Counted from the stretch's first letter, positions 21,767 through 32,501 are shown. The stretch: 64,000 nucleotides of DNA from Erinaceus europaeus (GCF_950295315.1 NC_080172.1:116778313-116842312), one strand, 5' to 3'. The notes: generated by a model from the sequence alone, not told the origin. Translations and numbers: made by a program.

Positions 21767-22045
21767 TTTTATATTTATTTATTTATTTTCCCTTTTGTTG
21801 TCCTTATTTTTATTGTTGTAGTTATTATTGCTGTTGTTGTTGTCATCGTTGATGGATGGGACAGAGAGAAATGGAGAGAGGAGGGGAAAACAGAGAGGAG
21901 GAGAGAAAGATAGATACCTGCAGACCTGCTTCACCGCCTGTGAAGCGACTCCCCTGCAGGTGGGGAGCCGGGGGCTCAAACCGGGATCCTTACGCCGGTC
22001 ATTGCGCTTCGTGCCATGTGCACTTAACCCGCTGAGCTACTGACA
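21767..22045 (-). mobile_element. Young nested SINE-B with 16-bp TSD
   Basis: A reverse copy close to consensus: TTTATTTATTTATTTTCCC tail, GTTGTTGT linker, AAATGGAGAGAGGAGGGGAA, GGGGCTCAAACCGGGATCC, AACCCGCTGAGCTAC. It is flanked by a perfect 16-base duplication TCTTTTCCATTTTATT (21751-21766, 22046-22061). Confidence 0.95.
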
Positions 22046-22061
22046 TCTTTTCCATTTTATT

Positions 22062-22244
22062 GGACAGCATAGAGAGAAACTGAGAGTGGAGGGGAGATAG
22101 AGAGGGAGAGAGAAAGAGAGACACCGGCAGACCTGCTTCATCACTCCTGAAGCCTTCCCTTCCTGCAGGTGGGGAGCTGGGGGCTCGAACCGGCAGCCTT
22201 GGGCTTCCTACTGTGTGTTCAGCCCGTGCCCACCGCCCAGTCCC
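22062..22244 (-). mobile_element. Outer SINE-B, head part
   Basis: GGACAGCATAGAGAGAAAC through GGGGCTCGAACCGG and CACCGCCCAGTCCCC, continuing the SINE split at 21766. Confidence 0.85.
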
Positions 22245-22691
22245 CATGACTCATGAGCTCCTTTGTTCCCTTCTCAGCTCCTTCTTTCCCTGCCAGGCGC
22301 CTGCCAGGTGGTTTCTCTGAGTGTTCGAGCTGGGATCTGGGTCTTAGCCAGTTCTCAAGTCCCTGTTTCCAGCCAGGATGCTTCACTACAGCTGTTGGCA
22401 CCTTCTGGTCATGACTAATACCTGTTAGTCTGGGTGTCTTGGCCTTAGCAAACTCAACACGACAAGAAAATGTCCAGACGCTGTGGATGTTTCCCTGTAT
22501 CTTGATGTCTCATCTCCACCTCCACCAGCGTCCCCAGCCACCCATCTCAACCCATCAGTCTACCCACCAACCCACCCGGCCATCTGTCTGCCCCCCCTAC
22601 CCACCCGTGCACTCATCCAGCACCCTGAAAACCTCCCAGATACAGGGCCCCAGCCGTGAAGATGTGACCCATCTGTGACCCTAACCTTCCT
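22245..22691. other. No gene seen
   Basis: Unique sequence with a CCAC/CCAT-rich stretch near 22500-22620. Confidence 0.55.
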
Positions 22692-22886
22692 GTTATATTT
22701 TTAAAATATATTATTATTGGATAGAGACAAAGAGAAATTGAGAGGAGAAAGGGGGAGGGAAAGAGGGAGAGAGGCAGAGAGACACCTGCAGCCCTGCTTC
22801 ACCACTCCTGAAGCTTTCTCCCTGCACATGGGGACCAGGGGCTTGAACCTGGGTCCTGTTTAACCGGGTGCACCACCGCCCGGCCC
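22692..22886 (-). mobile_element. SINE-A
   Basis: TTATTGGATAGAGACAAAGAG, GACACCTGCAGCCCTGC, GGGGCTTGAACCTGGGTCC, CACCACCGCCCGGCCCC. Confidence 0.9.
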
Positions 22887-23508
22887 CTCTGAATGCTATT
22901 TACAGACTCATAGGCAATGTGACATTAGGCAAGGGGTTTCACCTGTCTGTGGCCCAGCCTCCTTGTCTGTTCTCTGGGCTTCAGGGCAGAGCCTGCCCCC
23001 ATGCACCCTCTCCGCGGGGAGGGGTTTACAAAGAGCATTCCATGAGTGAGCATCAAGCCCACGGTGAGCACTAGGCCGATGCCGCGGGTGGACGGTGGGC
23101 ACTGATACTGTTGCCTCCAGGACCAGGCCACTGCTGTAACCCCTCCCCGAGGTGAGAGGTCAGGAGCTCTGCCCAGAACCAGGGCAGCATGCCCCGTCCC
23201 TTCATCTTCAGAACCCTTGCTCATGAACTCTCATTACGTATTCCTGCAAAGAGGGTCTGAGGCCAAACAAGTTTGCATTTCAAGGAAACAAAACTGAAAA
23301 CTCTGCAGTTTCTCATGCTCCTGCGGATTGGAGGTCTGTCTCCAGGAAGTAGGAAAGTCATTTCTCACATCCATTTAACTGCACAACTCGATTTCATGAA
23401 ATGTTTATTACCGACCTGCAAAACAGCAGGTGGACTTGGGCTCAGTGATGTTCTGCTTTTCTCTGCCTCTCTGGTGCCCAGGCCTTAATTAACTTCCTGC
23501 CTATGACG
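22887..23508. other. No gene seen
   Basis: Unique sequence; no recognisable exon. Confidence 0.6.
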
Positions 23509-23722
23509 GCTTTGTTTTTAATTATTATTTTTTATTGTTGCATAGAGACAGAGAGACATCGACAGGGGAGGGGGAGGGAGAGAGGGAGAGAGACAGAGAG
23601 ACACCTGCAGCCCTGCTTCACCACTCCTGAAGCTTTCCCCCTGCGGGTGGGGACCGGGGGCTTGAATGGGCCCTTGTGCACTGTGGTGTGAGCGTTTAAC
23701 CAGGTGCACCACGGCCCGGCCC
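23509..23722 (-). mobile_element. SINE-A
   Basis: ATTTTTTATTGTTGCATAGAG, GACACCTGCAGCCCTGC, CCACGGCCCGGCCCC. Confidence 0.9.
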
Positions 23723-23859
23723 CTCTCCCTTTGACTTCTTCACAGCACCCAGGACCTTTCTCTGGCCTGTAAGGCTGAGGCCCATTTAGCAGCTGCTGCC
23801 TCAGATTCTCTGAAGAAAACCTACTGTGTCTACACAACCCCCCTCAGCCCCTGAAGCTG

Positions 23860-24060
23860 GGCTGAAGCTGAAGAGTCCAGATGGGGCTGAGGTCCATTAA
23901 GGACTCGGCGTTGCACTTAATTCCAGGCGGCCGACTCTGTATCGATTTGGGTCACCGGTGTTAAGGCGTCACTTTCAGTTGTGTTTAATTGAAACAAACA
24001 ATAAAAAACTCAGTCCTGTCTGAGATGCGGCATGGTGGCTGTTTAATTCCGGGCATGGAC
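23860..24060. promoter_or_regulatory. Candidate conserved non-coding element
   Basis: A repeat-free block combining retained CpGs (GACTCGGCG, GGCGGCCGAC, ATCGATTTGGGTCACCGG) with TTAATTCC, TTTAATTGAAACA and AACAATAAAAAAC motifs. It resembles developmental enhancers more than neutral intergenic DNA. It lies about 5 kb upstream of the IGSF21 island. Inference from composition only. Confidence 0.3.
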
Positions 24061-24410
24061 AGGCCGAGGGCAAGGTGGGAAGCAGCTGGGGGATGACGGT
24101 GAGCCTGTGTGAGGGGCAGGAAGTGAGGATTGTGTGACCTGGGGGAGAGCTAGAGGGGAGGCCTGACTAGACCCCTGGTCCCATAATTCAACAGTCCTTC
24201 ATCCTGACCATTTTGGACTGCTGTTTTTATTTTTTTCTTCTTCCATTCTGGGACTGTTCACTTATCTGTAACTGGGAATACACAAAGCTGCCACAGAGGG
24301 GTGTTGTGGGGTGAAATGAGGTAAGAGGTGTGACATGCAGGGCTTATGAAAATTGTTGTGTTTCAGTCTCCTTTCCCATCCACATACATACACTTCCAAG
24401 GCGTGCACAC

Positions 24411-24412
<2 letters not shown>

Positions 24413-24443
<31 letters not shown>
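24413..24443. repeat. (TG)n microsatellite
   Basis: A short, nearly pure TG run just upstream of the L1 fragment. Confidence 0.9.
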
Positions 24444-24445
<2 letters not shown>

Positions 24446-24454
24446 CACTCAAAT

Positions 24455-24995
24455 AGACCTTTAAGAATGCTGATTCTTAAACACACCATCCCAAAAGATT
24501 TCTGTACACCTGTGTTCACAACAGCACGGTTTGTAACAGCCAAAACCTGGAAGCAACATAGGTGTCCAACAACAGATGAGTGGTTGAGCAAGTTGGGGTT
24601 TAGATACACGATGGAATACTACTCAGCTATTAAAAATAATGAATTCACCTTCTTCACCTCATCTTGGACGGAGCTTGAAGGAATCCTGTAACGTGAGATC
24701 AACCAGAAAGAGAAGGATGAAAATGGGATGATCTCACTCATGGACAGAAGTTGGAAAAACAAGGTCATCAAGGAAACACACAGCAGAACTTGGACTGGAG
24801 TTGGTGTATTGCACCAAAGTCAAGGACTCTGGGGGAGGGCGGGAAGGGAAAGAGTTGAGGTCCTGGAACAGGCTGGCAGAGGAGGATTTAGCGGGGGCCT
24901 TAGAGTGCTATGCGGAAAACGAAGAAATGTGACACATGGACAAACTAGTGTGTTTTACAGTGGACCGTAAGCCACTGATCCTGCCAGTAAATAAA
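24455..24995 (+). mobile_element. L1 3' fragment
   Basis: Plus-strand ORF2 end: AKTWKQHRCPTTDEWLSKLG, RYTMEYYSAIKNNEFTF, WTELEGIL, then MISLMDRSWKNKVIKETHSR and the same 3' UTR as the fragments at 10950 and 46735, ending CCAGTAAATAAAATAAG. 5'-truncated. Confidence 0.9.
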
Positions 24996-25263
24996 ATAAG
25001 CACACAGTGCTGCCTCTCTGTGGGCTCACATCCGACTTCACGGCTGTGTTGTGCTGTGCAGGAGACTCAGCTGGCCAGCGCTCAGTCCTCTCAGCTCCAC
25101 AACAGGAGTAATGGCAGGGTCTACCTCCTCTGTTCTTGGGAGATACTGTTGGGTAGTTGCCATCTCCCCCTGGCTTCTTCTTATCCATATGGCTATATAG
25201 GGATTTACTGATCCAAAGGTTTGGTCTATTTACATAAATCACTTTTACATAAAGCACTCCAGG

Positions 25264-25296
25264 GCATTGGTGGTTCAGTTATAGGATTCTCGCCTG
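25264..25296 (+). other. tRNA-Gly(GCC) 5'-half-like sequence
   Basis: 33 bases beginning GCATTGGTGGTTCAGT and ending ATTCTCGCCTG match the 5' half of tRNA-Gly-GCC at about 30 of 33 positions (from memory of the tRNA). Similarity stops right after the anticodon. There is no 3' half, so this is not a tRNA gene. An LTR-like sequence follows immediately. Confidence 0.75.
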
Positions 25297-25595
25297 TTCC
25301 GCCCCCTCCTTGTCACACTCTGATTTTCACCAGTCACTTTTCTCTCCACCCTCTCTATATCACATCCTGTTTCCACCCTACTTGGAGAGTATAAAAACAG
25401 CTGCTCTTCTGATTAAAGACACTTGGAAATTGCTTTCCGGCTCCGAGAGTTCCAGAGTGTATCTCCTGCGGAAGTTGGTGCAGCACGCGTTCCTGATCCC
25501 TCTCCCACACAGCAGCCTAGATCAGCTCCAGTTGAGTTCTCTCCAACCCAGAGAGCACCAGCTCGGGAAGAAGTACCCTCAGGCTATCCCGGCAG
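25297..25595 (+). mobile_element. LTR-like sequence headed by tRNA-Gly half (LTR4)
   Basis: A TATA box (GAGTATAAAAACAG near 25389) and poly(A)-type ATTAAAG near 25413 are followed by TTGAGTTCTCTCCAACCCAG and a 3' end GGCTATCCCGGCA. The 3' 80 bases clearly match the end of the LTR at 60101-60585, so this is a class II-type LTR remnant. The left boundary is uncertain and may include the tRNA-like part; no target duplication was found. Confidence 0.6.
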
Positions 25596-25602
25596 ATACA
25601 AT

Positions 25603-26205
25603 GAGTTTTTATTATTATTATTGATTCAGTAATGATCATAGGACAAGAGGGGTACAAGTCCACGTGATTCCCACCACCAGAGTCCTGTGTCCATCCCCTC
25701 CACTGGAAGCTTCCCTGTTCTTTATCCCTCTGGGAGCCTGGACCCAAATTCTTTATGGGGAGCAGCAGGTGGGAGTTCTAGCTTCTGTCATGGCTTCTCC
25801 ACTGGACATGGGTGTTGGCAGGTGGATCCACACCCCCAGCCTGTGTCTGTCTGTCCCTAGTGGGGCAGGGCTCTGGGGAGGGGAGGCTCCAGGACACATG
25901 GGTGAGGGCGTCTGCCCAGGGAGGTCAGGGTGGCGTCATGGTAGCATCTGCAACTTGGTGGCTGAAAAGCCTTAAGATGTAAAGCAGGAAAAATTATTTA
26001 ATAGTCAGTCAGGAACCTAAGGGTAGGAATAGAGCAGATGAGGTTTGAGGTCTCCATTTTGGAAAGAGCTAGTAGGTCTACTTTAGAGATATTCCAAGGA
26101 GCCCATGACTTCACTAAATTTTGCCTGAGCCTGACAATTAATATACAGATGGGCTAAAGGCTTTGGGAAGATGGTGTCAGAGTTGCAAATAGGACTAGCA
26201 AGCTT
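25603..26205 (-). mobile_element. Retroposon R copy 2
   Basis: Same 3' module as at 16187 (CATAGGACAAGAGGGGTACA, GTGGGGCAGGGCTCTGGGG, GTCATGGTAGCATCTGCAAC) and same module I (GAGCTAGTAGGTCTACTTTAG). Its poly(A) end sits against the LTR end. Confidence 0.7.
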
Positions 26206-27436
26206 ATGCACTGAGCATGGGATGACTTCTGCCTGGGAGAAGACCCTGGTGAATGTTTACTCTTACTCCAAAGACTGTGCCTTCATACTGGCTCTGGCTG
26301 AAGTACCTCTCCCCGTAGTAGAAACAGCCAGAGGAAGGCAATAACACGCCTTACCCCCCCACACACACACACACACTCTGGAAAACAAACAAACAAGGGG
26401 TCACAGAAGGTCTCTTTGACCTCTGAAGGGTGTTCCCCAGGGGCAGGAGAAGAAGACGTTGCTTTGTCTTGTAGCGCCCTCTGTCGGGAGAACTTAACTC
26501 AGCAGCAGGAACGGAAGGAGACTGGGGGCAGCCAGCCTCACCTCTGCTGGCCCCAGGCCTGGGGCTCCAGTTCAGTCTCCTGCTCAGAGGGTGTCCAAGG
26601 AGAAGGCAGTGAGCCGCTGGCGCTGTGACTCATGGGTTTGAGTGCCAGGACTGGAAAGCAGAGGCCCCGCTACCGGCAGCCGATTTATCAGGAGACAGGA
26701 GCCCAGGGACGTTAAGCGAATTAAAAGCCGGTGGTCACCCTGGCAGACTTTCCCTTTAGCTGTGTCACTCTGTGCTAACTGCCTCTGGTGCGGCCCGCAT
26801 GCCTTTCACTGGAGCAGAAGGAGAGCTTAGAAGCTGTCACTGAGGGAACAGGAGCGGGAGGAGTGGACACCCCCCTCCCCAGAAGAGGAGGTGTGGAGGA
26901 AGCAGGATCCCCATCTCTGGGACAATTTCCATATGGTAATAGACAGACACCAGACACGTGGCAGTGAGCCTCTGCGGGAAGCCAGCTGTGCACCTGGGCA
27001 GGATGTCCTCTCTCTGAGCACGCAGCCCAGCGAGGGGTGTTTGGAAAGGCTTGCTGTCACAGACTGTCTCCCTGGCACCTGCCCAGAGCCGGCTTCATGC
27101 TCAGGGCTGAGGGATGGCAGAGAGAGCCCAGCCACTCGCCCTCCCCATATGCATCCACGCACCCAGTAAACATTCATCGAGGTCGACTCTGTGTCAGGCT
27201 GTGCTTGTTTCTTGTCTGGGTGATGCTGAAACAGACCACAGATGCCTCCGCTGGGCTGAGTGAGGTCCCCAGCCACCCCAGGCTAAACCTGGGCTATTTC
27301 ACCCCGTGTCTTCCTCACTGACTTCTCACCAGCTGTCACTCACAGATGAGGTCCTGGAGACACCTCTCTAGCCCCTTCCTGGTATTTACAGAAGCGTCCT
27401 TTCAGGATGGTACAGACCAGGGCCAAGGGCCAAGAG

Positions 27437-27471
<35 letters not shown>

Positions 27472-28518
27472 TGCTTGGAATCCCAGGCCCACCTTATTAG
27501 TGAGCACCGACAGGAAGTCTTACCTGTCTGGGTTCCACCTGGAGAACTGTTGCCTGTCTACTTGCCTGGCTGTCATTGGCAACTAGGTCCACAGAGCAAG
27601 AATGACCAGAGAATGGTGCCTGTGGGCCAAAGGACTAAGCATCCAGGATGAAGGTAAGCTCTGCTCGTTTCTCTTCCGGGTGCGAGGTAGAGAAAGGAAG
27701 GGGCAGAGAGGGGACAGTCAGAGATGGTGTCTCTGACTGAAGGAGTGGGGGTGAGGTGACCTCAGGCTAATCTGCACCTGGGCTGAGGGGACACCAAGGT
27801 GAGTGTGTGTGAATGGGGAAGCCAAGAGCCACCATCAAAGGGAGAAGAAAGGGTCTGAGACACCGGCATTCATGCCAAAGCCAACCCAATCAGCCTGACA
27901 GCCAATTAGTCTGATTCAAAAAAAAAAAAAAAAAAACTCACATAGGGACAAACTGTAATCAAACACCTATTTGGAAGGTTTATTATGATCATTATTATTA
28001 TTTTACTGAGAGGATCATTCTAAAGACTGTCAGGTGAATGTGTATGTTTTCAGATCTTCATCAATGCAAATCACTCTTCCTGCAGAGCTGCCAGGGAACC
28101 AGGCAGCGAGGCCGGGCAGGTCACCTCTGCACAGGGCTCCCCAAGAGGCAGGTGCGCTGCCCCCTCCCTCCCTGCACCCTCCTCTGGGACCGAGCTGTGT
28201 ATGGACCCATTGCCCATCTAGCTGAAGAGAGCGACAGCTGCTGCAGACACCCACGGAAAGCTGGGGCTTGTCTCCAGAGGCTGTCGGAGGAAGAGGAGGA
28301 AGAAGAGACGACCAGCTTTGACCTTCCCAGAGCGCTCTTTCTCAGCCCAGCTCTGCACCCCGCTCTGTGCCCCTCTCAGTGTTCCCGTTTCTGGGCTTCA
28401 GCTTGCCAGTCTCCAGAGTCTCTGGCAGGAGGCTCAGTGTTGGGAACTCTTCCATCTCACTCACCCCCAGCACAGTCCCATCCTGGGAGACATCACAGTC
28501 CACAGCCAGACCTGAGAC
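26206..28518. other. Upstream flank of IGSF21, no coding exon supported
   Basis: Mostly unique sequence with short CA (26361-26380), TG (27438-27471) and A (27919-27937) runs. A repeat-free stretch near 26690-26800 has CpGs and GCGAATTAAAAGCC. Donor-like AAGGTAAGCT (27652) and acceptor-like CTTCCTGCAG (28077) sites occur but do not define a coding exon. Confidence 0.5.
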
Positions 28519-28551
28519 GTGGTGGTGGTGGTGGTGGTGGTGATGGTGGTG
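28519..28551. repeat. (GGT)n microsatellite
   Basis: About ten GGT units with one GAT interruption. Confidence 0.95.
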
Positions 28552-29189
28552 TGTAAGGTACAAGTACCACCCTCCCCCCACTCTTGAGACCTGGGAAGAA
28601 GAAAGTGCCAGGGGTGCCAAAAAGGCGTATATGTGGGGTTCCTGCCAGGAGACCCAACACGCTTACCGGTGCCTGCCTGGCTGGATCCAAGGATGTGGCT
28701 CTTCCTGGAAGAGAGGACAAAACAAATCCCATTTCCCTGGCTTCCTGGGAGAGGGCAGTCATGATTCGGAAGAGGCAGAACACAGAACAGAGATGCCCCC
28801 AGTCCTTGCCAGGAAGGGCACGGATTGAGAGGTGGCCAGACCCTACTCCGGGGGCCACACCCTCCCTGCCCTGCTCTGAGGGAGACACCTTTCTCACCAG
28901 AGCCTGCTTCTCTCCATGGGTGGGGGCTGGCGGCGGGGAGGGGGTGACCCTGAGGTGGGGTCAGATGGAGGGAATCTGATGGAACTTGTTTGCTGCGGGG
29001 AGCGGGGGTGCTAGGTCAGCTGGAGGAGGTGCTTAGAAAGCAAAGGGAGCAATGCATCTAGTTGGGAGAGAGGAGGAGGGGGTCCTGGGGGGCAGTGAGG
29101 AGCGGGAGGGGGGGCTTTCCTTCTCCCTGCAATAAATCGGCTTAGCTGACGAGAGCCAAACAGCCCAGAAAGGATTAAGGCGAAGTCTG
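28552..29189. other. Proximal upstream region
   Basis: GC-rich unique sequence leading into the CpG island. Its last 100 bases (AATAAATCGGCTTAGCTGACG, GGATTAAGGCG) keep CpGs and may belong to the promoter. No exon is recognised. Confidence 0.5.
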
Positions 29190-29469
29190 TATAATACAGC
29201 GCCGAGCGGGCGGGCGCGGAGGGCGGGGAGAGGGGGAGGGACGAGGGAGGGCGCGGGGAGGGGGCGCTCGCCCGCAGCCCAGAGCCCCGCGCAGCCACAG
29301 AGCGCGGTTCGCCTCCAAACTCGCGAGCAGCCGCCCAGCCGGCTCCGGGGGCCGCCGCGGCTTCAGGAACCGGAGCCGGAGCCCCAGTCGGAGCCGCCCC
29401 GGGGACGCCGGAGCGCGGGGGTCGCGGCGCCCCGCACAGCCGAGCCCCGAGGAGCCCGGCCGCCGCGGC

Positions 29470-29535
29470 ATGGGGGCGCCCCCGCCTCGCCCCGCACTGC
29501 TCTTCCCCGCCGGGGCCGGCGGCCGGAGCGGATGA
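29470..29535 (+). promoter_or_regulatory. Candidate uORF with ATGA overlap
   Basis: An ATG at 29470 opens 21 codons and ends at TGA 29533-29535. That stop overlaps a second ATG at 29532 (ATGA), whose frame is offset from IGSF21 and runs over the true start at 29603. If transcription begins upstream of 29470, ribosomes would meet this uORF, then an overlapping uORF, before the IGSF21 start. That arrangement would lower translation. Function is inferred only. Confidence 0.4.
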
Positions 29536-29602
29536 GCCCATGGCGAGGGGCCCCTCGGCCGCCGCCCCCGCCGCCCCGCCAGCGCCGCCAGCTCCGGGCA
29601 CC

Positions 29603-29672
29603 ATGCGCGCCGCCCCCGGCCCCCGAGGCTGCACCTGCCTGCTGCTCGCCGCCGTCCTGGACCTGGTGCGCG
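29603..29672 (+). CDS. IGSF21: IGSF21 exon 1 coding part (signal peptide)
   Basis: The 70 coding bases give a peptide starting MRAAPGPRG and ending LLLAAVLDLVRG. This matches the start of human IGSF21 as I know it, with a few substitutions. The exon stops one base into the last Gly codon at a consensus donor (CGCG|GTGAGT), so the intron is phase 1. The peptide is a classical secretory signal: a basic start, then a hydrophobic stretch from Cys/Leu through the AAVLDL segment. Known biology: IGSF21 is a GPI-anchored, two-Ig-domain synaptic protein that binds neurexin-2alpha and promotes inhibitory presynaptic differentiation. The Ig domains lie in later exons outside this window. The ATG at 29603 was chosen because it matches the family start and has A at -3 (CACCATGC). 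An in-frame ATG at 29540 would add a 21-residue Ala/Pro-rich leader that would mask the signal peptide, so it is less likely. Confidence 0.9.
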
Positions 29673-29749
29673 GTGAGTGCGCGGCGCCCGCGGAGCCCGG
29701 GAGGAGGAGGTCCAGGGGCGCCCGAGAGGAGGGGAAAGGCGCGGGGAGG

Positions 29750-30000
29750 CTGGGGGGGGGGGGCTCGGGGAGATCTGGGGAGGCTTGGGGAGGCTTGGAG
29801 ATGCTTGGGGAGGCTTGGGGAGGCTTGGAGATGTTTAGGGGGGGCTTGGGGAGGTTTAGGGAGGCTTGGGGAGGCTTGGGGGGCTTGGGGAGGTTTGGGA
29901 GGCTTGGGGAGGTTTGGGAGGCTTGGGGAGGCTTGGGGAGGTGCAGGGAGGTGTGGGGAGGTTCAGGGAGGCGCTTGGAGGCTTGGAGAGATGCGGGCCG
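29750..30000 (+). repeat. G-rich minisatellite (GGGGAGGCTTG units)
   Basis: It begins about 80 bases into intron 1, just after a run of G near 29755-29763. Imperfect units of roughly 9-20 bases built from GGGGAGGCTT and GGAGATGCTT repeat for about 250 bases. The RNA-like strand carries many G3-G4 runs at short spacing, so G-quadruplexes and R-loops are plausible. Long open frames in the area are by-products of the repeat. Confidence 0.85.
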
Positions 30001-32459
30001 GCTCTCTGGTCGGAGAGGCGCGGCTGTAAGCACCTGTCCCAGCGCTGGGGGGGGGGGCGGGGGTTGGCGCCGTGCTGGTTGGCTTGACCAGGGAGAGGAC
30101 CACAGAGAGTGGGGGTCGGTGCCAAGGCGCGTGTACATGTGTGTCATTATCGCCTGCCCATGTGCGGGGGTCCGAGAAGGAGCTGTGGATCAGTGCGCGG
30201 GGCGGGCGCACTGTGTGTGTGGAGATGCCAGTGCGGCGTCTGTCTGTCTCACAGGGTGCACGGTGCAGGAGCGAGCCACCAGCTGAGTGTGTCGCTTCCC
30301 TGGAGGTATGTGAGCGAGCCAGACTGTCAGGAGCATGGCGGGGGCTGGGAGGTGGCAGCTTTTCGGGGAGAGGGTGTCAAGTGTGCCCGCGGAGTGTGTG
30401 ATGCTGCGTGTGAGTGAGGTGTGGTGATCCACACGGGTCCCAAGGGTGCGGGGCTCCTCGGTGTGGCCGTGCAGGGGCGAGGTGCGCGGGCCTGCGCTGC
30501 GTGCAGGTGCAGCGCCCGGAGAAGTGCGGCTCCACGCCGGGATTGTGTGCGCCTCTGGGAGGTTTGGACTCCGGCAGGCGGAGGAGGTGTCAACAGCCCC
30601 CACGTGTGATCCCGCTAAATGACTCGGGCTCAGCTCAGCCAGCTGGGAGAAGGATGACAGGACAAACAGGGTCCCTCCCCAAAGCTCCAGGGTCCGGAGT
30701 TGTAGGCAGAGGTGCTGGCTCCAGGGCGCCGCCCTCTGGTGGGTCTTAAATGGTGGCGAGGGCCAAAACTGTCCTGCGACCAGCCTGGAGGGAGGGAGGG
30801 AGGCTCGCAAGGGAGGTCTAGTCCCATCTCCTTGCCCAGCAGCAAGCCCTAAAACTGAGCTCTAAATCTGGGTGCCCAGAACCAGCCCGCTGGAGTCCCG
30901 GCCCCGCCCGGGGGAGCTGGGGCTGCTGGTGGAGGGGATGCCCGCAAGCAGTCCTGCCATCCACCAGCAGGGTCTCTGTTCATGGCCCCACAGGGTAGAC
31001 CAACTCTGCTGGCTGCCTCCGGTCTTGTCCTTACCAGAAGGTGCCTGGACTGTCCCAAGACTGTCTGCCTTCAGAAGGTGGTGACCCTCTAAAAAACTCA
31101 AAGCCCCCCCCCCAGCCCCCCAGACACACACCCTTTACTGCCAGGGGCTTGGAGAGCACAGGGTCTGCTGGGCCTCTGGTGGGAGGAACTACAGGATTTG
31201 CACTTAAATGGTGCCCAGCTGGCAGAGCAGGGGAGGGATTGTGGAACCCAGAAGGGGTCCCAAGGTCTGCACCTGACCCCCAACCACCACCACCCCTCCC
31301 CCAGCGGCCCTGGTGGCTGGAGACTTTCTAAAGTGGATCCTAAACTCTCCCAACTTTTGGGGGGTGAGGGTTTACTCCCTTGGGTGCCCTGAGAGACAGA
31401 GGCTGGAGGTAGGAGGGCAGGTCCTGACTCGGGGCAGGGGCAGAGGCTGGGGCTGCTGCATCAGAAAGGGGCACCTTTCTCAGTGCCCTGCCCAGAGGGC
31501 AAAAGCTGGTGGGAAAAGTAGTAGTGCGGAAAACCCCCCCCCCGCCTTCTCCGTGGACCTGACCACTTCCTGCACTTATCTGTGGCCCACATCTGTCTGT
31601 CTGTCCTGGGAGCACACCTGGGCCAGGAAGCCTGTGGGGCCTCTGCATTCTGGTGACCAGAAAGGACCAGCCTGGACCCTGCCTGGGGAGGGGAAACTTT
31701 CAATCGCTGGGGCACAGGTGGGGGCTCAGGGCAGCTGGGGAGGCCTCTCCCTTCTGCAGAGCACAAAAAGGTGGGGTCCCCCAACCCTAAGCCTGTGCCC
31801 TCTGGGGGGGAGGCGTTGCTGAGTTGACCAGGATGCAGGATGCTGTCTGTGCCCAAGGAGGGCGCCCTTCCTGATAGCCATCTAGAACAGTGCACCTGCA
31901 GTAGGGTTCACAGACCCACCTGCCACGGGTCTGAGTGCAGAAATGGTGGAATCCAGGGCCTGGGTTCAGAAATGTGCCTGCCAGTTGTGGGGCTCTAGGA
32001 GTTGCTATGAGGGCCGGTCGAGGGATCCTTTGCCTGTTTGGCCCCGGTGGGTCTCAGAGGAAGAGGATCGACTAGGGAGAAGGGGAATCTGTGCCCGCGG
32101 AAGGTGCCCAGGACACAAAGGGTTGACTGGACCTGAGGTTCAGCCCCTCCCCTCTTCTCCCTACCCCCAGTTTCTAACTCCCCAACGCCCCACTGGTCTC
32201 ACCATGTCTCATCATCCCTCACTGGTCTCCCAGGTTACCCAGAAGTGCCCTGAGCCATTTTTAGCTCTTCTGGGAGCTCCTGGGTAGGACTCTGCATTTG
32301 TGTCTCTGCAAAGCCAGGGAGAGAGGGGGCTTCCTGGGTGAGGAGTAGAGGGAAGGGGAGGGTGGGTTGGTAGTGGCTGGGCAGGTCCCCTTAGGGGGAG
32401 CCAAAGGCTCCACCCACAGTCTTGTCAGTTCTCTCTGTGCGGGGCCTGAGCAGGTGGAT

Positions 32460-32501
<42 letters not shown>

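Larger units (their letters stand above)
29190..29760 (+). promoter_or_regulatory. IGSF21: IGSF21 CpG-island promoter and 5' UTR
   Basis: From about 29190 base composition switches abruptly to very high GC with dense CpG. There are several GC boxes (GGGCGGG near 29207 and GGGCGGGG near 29223), as in SP1-type promoters. A TATA-like TATAATAC at 29189-29196 marks the 5' edge. The transcription start cannot be fixed from sequence; the likely range is roughly 29210-29350. The island covers the 5' UTR, exon 1 and the first bases of intron 1, and no repeat intrudes into it. Later IGSF21 exons are absent from the window, consistent with the very long intron 1 known for this gene. Confidence 0.8.

Noticed and set aside
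25261..25310. tRNA-Gly gene
   Set aside because: Only the 5' half is present, with no T arm or acceptor 3' strand.
27600..28153. Possible non-coding exons (donor-like 27652, acceptor-like 28077)
   Set aside because: Isolated splice-like motifs without supporting structure; expression data would be needed.
29011..30147. 378-codon antisense open frame across the CpG island
   Set aside because: It is the complement of the promoter and the G-rich minisatellite. Its Pro/Leu/Lys repeats come from the repeat and there is no known domain.
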